DNA from: Xiphophorus maculatus
Lineage: Eukaryota > Chordata > Actinopteri > Cyprinodontiformes > Poeciliidae
Reading direction: 5' to 3'
NCBI RefSeq assembly: GCF_002775205.1
Contig: NC_036465.1
Span: 1,815,717 to 1,879,716 of the forward strand
DNA length: 64,000 bases
The notes beneath the pieces were generated by a model. It had not been told where the DNA came from and did no database searches. It saw only the letters and a list, made by a program, of their open reading frames with translations. This document shows positions 57,642 to 64,000 of the stretch, piece after piece. Position numbers and translations under genes: made by a program. Every line of letters begins with the position of its first letter. Position 1 is the first letter of the stretch.

Positions 57642-60600
57642 CATGAGTGTTTAATTGGTCACACAGAATATGGATTTTAAAATTTTAAATATTTCTATTG
57701 ATCAAGAGTCAACATTTAAATTTGCACTGAATGATTCTGGATGTTAAATTTAAAAGAGATTAAAAATGTTATTTAAATTATAATTCTAAATAGTTTCTGG
57801 GATTTAAAAGAACTTAAAAGTGTTCTGGCTGCATTCATACAGAACAGCATCTACATGGTTACTACTAGTAAGGTTAAAAGTTAGAATTCAACATCATGAA
57901 TTTATGCTGCATTTATCTGGGTGGAAGCAACTTTTCATGCCAATAATGTCTGTAAATATAGTAATTCATAATTTTGTGTGGGTTAAATGACCTTTGGGTC
58001 TTTAAATCTTAAATCTAAATCTTAGATTTCAATGGAAGTGTCCCATATATGTTTGCACTAAAGCCGGCAGTAATTATTGCCAGTAGAACAAAAGTTAGAT
58101 TCACTAACCACTAATTCACTAAACAAAAGTCTTTGCTCCACTAACACTAAACAATAGATAAAGTTAGTGCAAGCTAACACCAAGCACATCAGAAAACAGT
58201 TGACGTTAATACTAAACATTAAGACAGCCGTGTCTCAGTTGCTATCACACAACTTCATTTCCTTCCAGTTGACGACTGGAGTGAGACTCACAAAAAGCAA
58301 AGTCCTCTTTCTCATTTTTAGCAGCTGATTTTACTACATATTCTTACTTTAAAATTGTATGAATTGGATGATCACAGTCAAAAACATTTGACCAAAAGTT
58401 TATCCAAGGCATGAAAATGAAAGAAAAAAATTATGGAAAAAAATGGTTCAAATACCCCTAATCTTGAAAACTGGCTGTCATCCTGAAGGTCGAGTGGCTA
58501 AAGGAAAATATGAAAAACAAACGACCCGAGGGTGAGCATAGAAATGCTTCTGCTTGTATCCACCCTTGATTTTTATTTATTTTTATTTTTTTACAGTAAT
58601 ATGCTGCACTAGAGATTTCTACAATCTCAGGCCAATCCTGAAGTTTTCTGTTCAGAACAGTTTGAAGCTGAGAATGTGAGCCTGTTTGGGAAATACTGCT
58701 TAGCATCAAATATTTAAGGTGTTTGAAATACACAGTAGCACTGATCTGTTGCATCACTGCAAAATAACATATTCAGTGATCATTCATTTGTTAAATAAAT
58801 GATTACATTTAGATTTGTGTGAAATAAACTGAGGAGGAAGTTCATTGCATAGATGCAGTTTGTAGCTCCACAGCTATGGTGTGCAGCCCACTTAAGTTAC
58901 CAGAAGCTGCCCATGTGAAGCCGCCGTTTTAGCAGCAAATCCAGGCCAATAAACGCCTAATGCCAGGCAATGGCTGTGACATCTCTGGTCTTTCATTGAC
59001 ACAGATTTAGCTTACTTGTCAGAGGAATATACTTAACTTGATTTGAAAATGGCACAACAGTGAACTAACTCAGCGTTTGGGAAGAACAGCTGTTTTAGCT
59101 GAAGCTTTAGCTCACTGCAGGGGCTTTCATAAAGAAGAAAGATTAGAAAACGGCCCACTGACTCGATAAACATTCATCACAGTTTCTCTTTCAACTGGAA
59201 GATGAATATTCTTCTTTAGATTTCTCCAAACTCTTCCTCTTTTTTGCTAATTCATAACCTTCATCCCATATAAATACTATATCATGCTTTTCTCAATGAG
59301 CCGTGCCAGATCACGTTTTATGTTTTGCAAGCTGTTAGTCATGACTGCGCTTTCTAGATGAATTGCAACAGAAATAGACAACAAAGAGCAGGATTACGTA
59401 GACCACACATAGCTATTACAGCAGAGACAGACAAACACACGCTCACATGGAGGGATTCATGCGTGACAGCTCTAAGCTTTTGTTGTCTTTTGTCTGACAG
59501 TAGCAGTAAGGTAGTAATTGAGAGATTAGCTGGAAGGTGCTATCATGACACTCCCTTGTTTTGTCTCTCCCACATTGGTCAAACAGCTCATCAGCAGCAG
59601 GCCTGGGAAGAAACCATGTGACTTATTTTAGTTCTTTTGAGTCGTCCTTGAATGACTTGGTACAAAAATGTTCTCTGTATAGAAAAGTATAACTAAAACC
59701 TTTTCAAAGCAAACGTCCCGTCTGAGTTTCTACACGACAGGAATGCACAATCAGATCATCACATTATGCCCACGCTCACTTGCAGTAAACGAACCTAGTT
59801 TGTCTTAAATAATTACCGCCTGTGGGACCTGCATGGGGCTTTTCAGTGACAGGCGTGGATATAAATGTCACATCAAAATCCCTTTTGCAAGTTTTTGCAT
59901 TTCTTTTACCTTTGTGTGTGAACTTTGAGTCAACAAAACATCTCCAGTTGGTTTGTGGTGGAGGTAGAGAGAGAGGCTTTTCTCATACACTCGGTGGCTT
60001 TTCCCAAATCCCTGAAAACGGCACAAGCGTGAGGAAAATTCTGGGAGATTTAGTTTCCCTCGAGGTCTGCACAGTTTACCCGCAAAGGTCTGAGAGCATT
60101 CCTGGGAATATGTACAGCTTTGTTCTTTCTTTAATGATTTTCTTTACAAATATAAAAATATTAAAACCTCTTTAGCTTTTTGTGCATTTTGTCAGGTTAG
60201 TTCAACAAACTCCAGACCATAAAGTGATTTTGTCTCCACCATTTTTGTCCACATAGACACTGAAATTTTGACCCATTTCTTTTAAAAATAGTTCAAATTC
60301 AGTCAAACTGGATGGAAACTTTGGTTTTCATACAAATGCAGCTGAGACTTTTCAGATCTGTATCTGAAAATAATGATTCCTTTCATCTTGTTATAATAAT
60401 TGAAGTGTATATATGAATTAAAGCGAATGTTTGGAATCAGTCTCAGCTGGATGGCTCTTTATGCCCTACTGAAGACCTCTCTTTAGCTTTCTCTTACATT
60501 TCTATCTTCCTGATGCATCCCGGATCATTTAAGTGTTGCTTCGAAAGGCTTTCAAGGTTGCGGTAAGACAAGGAACATCAAAATGAGTGTGTGGCGAGTT

Positions 60601-61374
60601 GCAGTTACCTTGTTAGACAACCGCCATAAAATAAATCATTCTGTTTTTCTCCCTCTGCTCACAATAACTCAGTGTTTTCCAAAGATGAGACTTCCAAATC
60701 AATGTTCCTTGGCTCGCTGCCTGGCCACAAAGGGATTGGGTCGATCCCAAAAAACACACTCTGAACTGAACACAGCTGACTGAACACTTTTCTTTGGGTA
60801 GTAATTGTGGTGAACAGTAAAGAAAACCTGAAATGATCCATTATAGGTGCGTCGGTCCATTACTCATTCTAAAGCATTGCAGTTTTAATAATAAATGTGC
60901 AGAGAGACTCAAGTTTGTAAAACTGAATTGATGTTGCAGTAGTTCCAGAACTAAAAGCTAAAAAAATGATTCTATGAATCATTTTTAATCTCTTTTTGAA
61001 GGTTGCATAACTTGCCATCATCACACTCAAACCTCAAGATCATTTTTGAGCACATTGTCAGTTTTTCTTGCAGTTTTTAGTAATGATATTGATTAATAAC
61101 AATTCCACTGAAAGGTTCATACTCGTCATGGGCATGAACACAGTTTTCTTTTTAGGCCTTTGATGACACATTTAGATGTTTGTTTTTTTTCCAGAGTGGA
61201 ATAATTGTACAACAAACATTTTCAATAATTTATACAATGAAATTTGAAATTTTTCCACATGAGGTCAAATACAGCAGGTATTTACATAAACTCAACAGAA
61301 AGACGTTTTTCTTCCTTTTTGATGAAACAGATTAAATACGTAACAGAAGAGGCAGCTGGAATCAAACTCGCAAC
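57642..61374. other. Non-coding stretch with CNE-like block
   Basis: No gene recognised. The part 58,860-59,600 is sequence-complex with few simple repeats and may hold conserved non-coding elements. The 117-codon frame at 59,822-60,175 and the 87-codon frame at 59,358-59,621 have no domain or splice context that I can support. Confidence 0.35.
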
Positions 61375-61560
61375 TTTCTTCAATTCAGTTCAATTCAAAT
61401 CAAAAATACTTTATTTGTCCCAGAGGAAAATTAAATGTTTGTCATGATTCATATCATCCAAGCATCTTCAAAGAGTGGATACTGTGAACAGGAAGGATCT
61501 CCAGTAGCAGTCAGTCTTGCAGACCATCTGAAGACCTCTGACCAAAGACTATATGACAGC
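61375..61560 (-). mobile_element. Non-LTR retrotransposon 3' region
   Basis: The plus strand reads AATACTTTATTTGTCCCAGA followed by GGAAAATTAAATG. This is the reverse complement of a LINE tail of the kind also seen at 9.07 kb, preceded by (CAATT)n-like tandem units. Words such as AGTAGCAGTCAGTCTTG further in recall the retrotransposon region at 46.9 kb. The 5' limit is unclear. Confidence 0.5.
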
Positions 61561-62429
61561 CTCTGTCATGACATGCTAACAGTTCAGCTTCTGGACAGCA
61601 GAGACAATATTTTACAGTACCATGTTCTGGATGACATCATTAGTTGTTGGTAAGCTGCTAATCCACCTTGTTTGCTTTTGCTGCACCCCTTTAAATCTCC
61701 GTCTGTACAGATAGAAAGCCGACAGAGAGACGTTGGAGAGTCTGCAGACATCTGGGAACAGAAGTGATTAAGTCACTTAAGAGTTGTTGTGATATTTAGA
61801 CAGCCAGTGAACCAGATGGACTTGAATGCACCATGTTGTTTTGGACTGGTTGAACGCTGCAGGTAGCTGGATTGGGACAGAAGCTGGTTTTTCTTCAGAA
61901 CTGGTGACATTTACTTTTCCAGTCAGTCTGATGTTGTTTCAGAGCAGCAATGTGCATTATTGCTGCTGAAAGATATTCACCTAAAGTTCTGGCTTGGTTC
62001 ACCTTTCCTTCTCCACTGTAGAAATCTTAATGCTCCCAAAAGCTGAGCTTAGTGAAAGCTTTGAGTCATCAAGCTTTGCTTTGGTGTTACCTTTTAAGTT
62101 GTCTTATGGAACCCCTCCCTGCAGCATTTAGTTCCTCCCATTAATATTCTATGTGTTCAGTGATGAAACAACCCGTACGATGGACCCTCAGCATTCACAG
62201 CGGTTAGGGATCAGTCGGCTGCCGTTACATGAAATCTGTAAATATTTCGGGCCACATCTGAAAATACTATTTTAATGACATAAACAAGAAACCATGTTTT
62301 CACAACTACAAGAAGCTAATATCTATTGTCTTCTTTATTTATGCTCTTGGGAGTACAGCCAATCAGCACCTAGGAAAATAAATTGTGCTCCTGGATTGGC
62401 TGCTGTAGAAACAACAACCAATTGTGGGT
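61561..62429. other. Non-coding stretch, possibly more retrotransposon sequence
   Basis: May continue the retrotransposon 3' region (non-coding), but no reverse transcriptase motif was found. No gene recognised. Confidence 0.35.
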
Positions 62430-62437
62430 CAAGTAGT

Positions 62438-63411
62438 CAGGGCTGGCCCAAGGCATAAGCAAACTAAGCAGCCGCTTAGGGCCCCACAGCCACTAAGGGG
62501 CCCCCTCAGTGGAGCAATTTTTTTGCAATGTAATGTTTATAAAAAAGATTTGTGAAACTGCTAATAAAAAATTAGCTTTATAGCTACCTTGAACGGTTCA
62601 GTTCAACAGCCAAACATTTATGCTAGCGTCTTTGTGTGCAGCTAAGTTTTAATGTAGCTAAAACAAACAATATTTTTACAACAACTTATAAGTTATGTGA
62701 AACTTCTGTTAAAATTATTTGAAGGCTCAGAATCAACCCAGTACCGGTACCGGTCTACATTCTCAGGGGAGAAAAACTCACCTGGTGTAAATAAAATTTT
62801 TAGCTAGTGGAGTTACGCTTAAGAGAAATTAATTTAATCATAGAATGTCATAAGTATGTGTGTAGGGCTGCACCTATTGCAGTTTTCTGGCTAAACCCAG
62901 TTACCAATCTTTAAAAAGCCTGACCTGTCGATTTTGATTTCGGCTGATACCAATTTTTTTGTCTGACATGTCGCTAAATATAGCCAGAAAGTCGTTGAGT
63001 TGGCAACAGTGGGGTGAATATTGTTAACTGTAAACATTCAGACCTGACCTGGTGGACTGGTCTGTCAGTCAAACCTGTCACTGCAGAACAGCAGAGGACA
63101 GAGGCTGATTTATAAACCTTTGCTGACAAAAATAAGATCAGTGGATAAGATTGGCTGCACATGTAAGTATCGGCCAATCACGATCCCCTAAAATTAAGGA
63201 AATCGGTACCCAGAAAGCCATTGGCTGATAAATGTATCCTATATTATATATGCATAGGATATAATGTAAACAGCACTATAGGGATGCAATAAGTTTATAG
63301 CAGGTGTGCGAATGATCTAATATTCTAACTGTTGATTCCATTGTTAGCAGAAATAGAGGGCCCCAAAACCAAATTTCGCTTAGGTCCCCATGGAGGCTTG
63401 GGCCGGCCCTG
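62438..63411 (+). mobile_element. Non-autonomous hAT element with perfect target duplication
   Basis: Left end CAGGGCTGGCCCAAG and inverted right end CAGGGCCGGCCCAAG match at 14 of 15 bases. Flanking 8-mers are identical, CAAGTAGT at 62,430-62,437 and 63,412-63,419. Length 974 bp, no transposase. The interior appears to hold a second, nested element (about 62,864-63,240). A relict end of the same family lies at 57.6 kb. Confidence 0.9.
62864..63240 (+). mobile_element. Probable nested hAT-like element
   Basis: Starts TAGGGCTGCACCTATTGCAG and ends near GATAAATGTATCCTA, which is roughly its inverse. Internal words such as GTATCGGCCAATCACGATCC and GAAATCGGTACC are typical of a common fish hAT-like repeat with TAGGG-type ends. 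Ends are diverged and no clean target duplication was seen, so boundaries are approximate. Confidence 0.45.
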
Positions 63412-63419
63412 CAAGTAGT

Positions 63420-64000
63420 TTTGTGCAAAATGATTTCAGCTTCCCAAGATATATTGTCTTTCAATATTTTAGATATGCACTATGAAAATTCAGAAATAGG
63501 TGAATCCACAAATTCTGAACCGCGAACAGACAGTGGTCCACTGTACTGGATATTTTATTTATGGATGATTTATTTTATTTTATTTACATTCTGATTAGCT
63601 ACCATCTTTGCTTGATTTAGTAACCCAGCCTTTTTTATTTCAAGTGATTACTTTTGAATATTACAAGCAAAAAATCAACCAGCTTTATTCCAGGTTTTTC
63701 ATTAAAATTCCACTGAGATTTGCCACTTGTTACTTCTTTACACTTTTAAAATGATTGCCTTTTTAGGTTTAGATAGATCATTATAAGTGTATTATTTTAT
63801 CCACATTTTGTCTAAATACTTGCTCCATAAGACCAGTATCTGACAGATCTTAGTGCATGTTAGGAATGTCTTTGGGAAGTTAGTTTTCCAGAGGTTTTGT
63901 ATCGTAAGGTCAACTTTACTGCTAGCAAAACACACATACTTAAACTTTAGCAACGGATTACACATCAAATATGTAATCCTAACCAATGACAGTTGGTCAT
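63420..64000. other. Non-coding stretch to window end
   Basis: AT-rich sequence with no recognised gene, RNA or repeat family. Confidence 0.45.

Overview
The window is vertebrate nuclear DNA, almost certainly from a teleost fish. It is AT-rich, has spliced genes with GT-AG introns, long microsatellites, and decayed copies of fish-type transposons (hAT, Tc1/mariner, non-LTR retrotransposons). The genus cannot be fixed from sequence alone.

Four protein-coding genes were reconstructed exon by exon, and all lie between about 33.4 and 54.4 kb. In order they are: eif4e (minus strand, 7 coding exons, 215 aa), adh5 or class III alcohol dehydrogenase / S-nitrosoglutathione reductase (minus, 9 exons, 376 aa), gar1 or H/ACA snoRNP subunit (minus, 6 coding exons, 212 aa), and an adh8-like medium-chain alcohol dehydrogenase (plus, 9 exons, 382 aa). 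All four join in frame, and the exon phases agree between the two ADH genes. eif4e next to adh5 in the same relative orientation matches human 4q23, but metap1, which separates them in human, is not here. gar1 and the adh8-like gene are head to head, with start codons about 465 bp apart. The two ADH genes therefore form an inverted pair flanking gar1.

Bases 1 to about 33,400 are a gene desert as far as I can see. It holds transposon fossils, a 1.5-kb hAT element with a perfect 8-bp target duplication, a 208-bp uninterrupted tetranucleotide array, split tRNA-Ile-like fragments, and several blocks that look like candidate conserved non-coding elements. Bases 54.4 to 64 kb also lack a recognisable gene. 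They carry Tc1 remnants, a retrotransposon 3' end and a nested hAT element. The large intron 5 of the adh8-like gene (3.5 kb) contains a degraded antisense reverse transcriptase and a 1.7-kb non-autonomous hAT element.

The genes are not one pathway. eif4e (mRNA cap recognition) and gar1 (pseudouridylation RNP, ribosome biogenesis) are housekeeping growth genes. adh5 clears formaldehyde and S-nitrosoglutathione, and the adh8-like enzyme is expected to oxidise alcohols or retinoids. I found no convincing undescribed system. The oddest structures are the out-of-order tRNA-Ile halves, a cluster of three perfect hairpins in adh8 intron 1, a GC-AG intron in eif4e, and a duplicated pair of sequence words in the gene desert.
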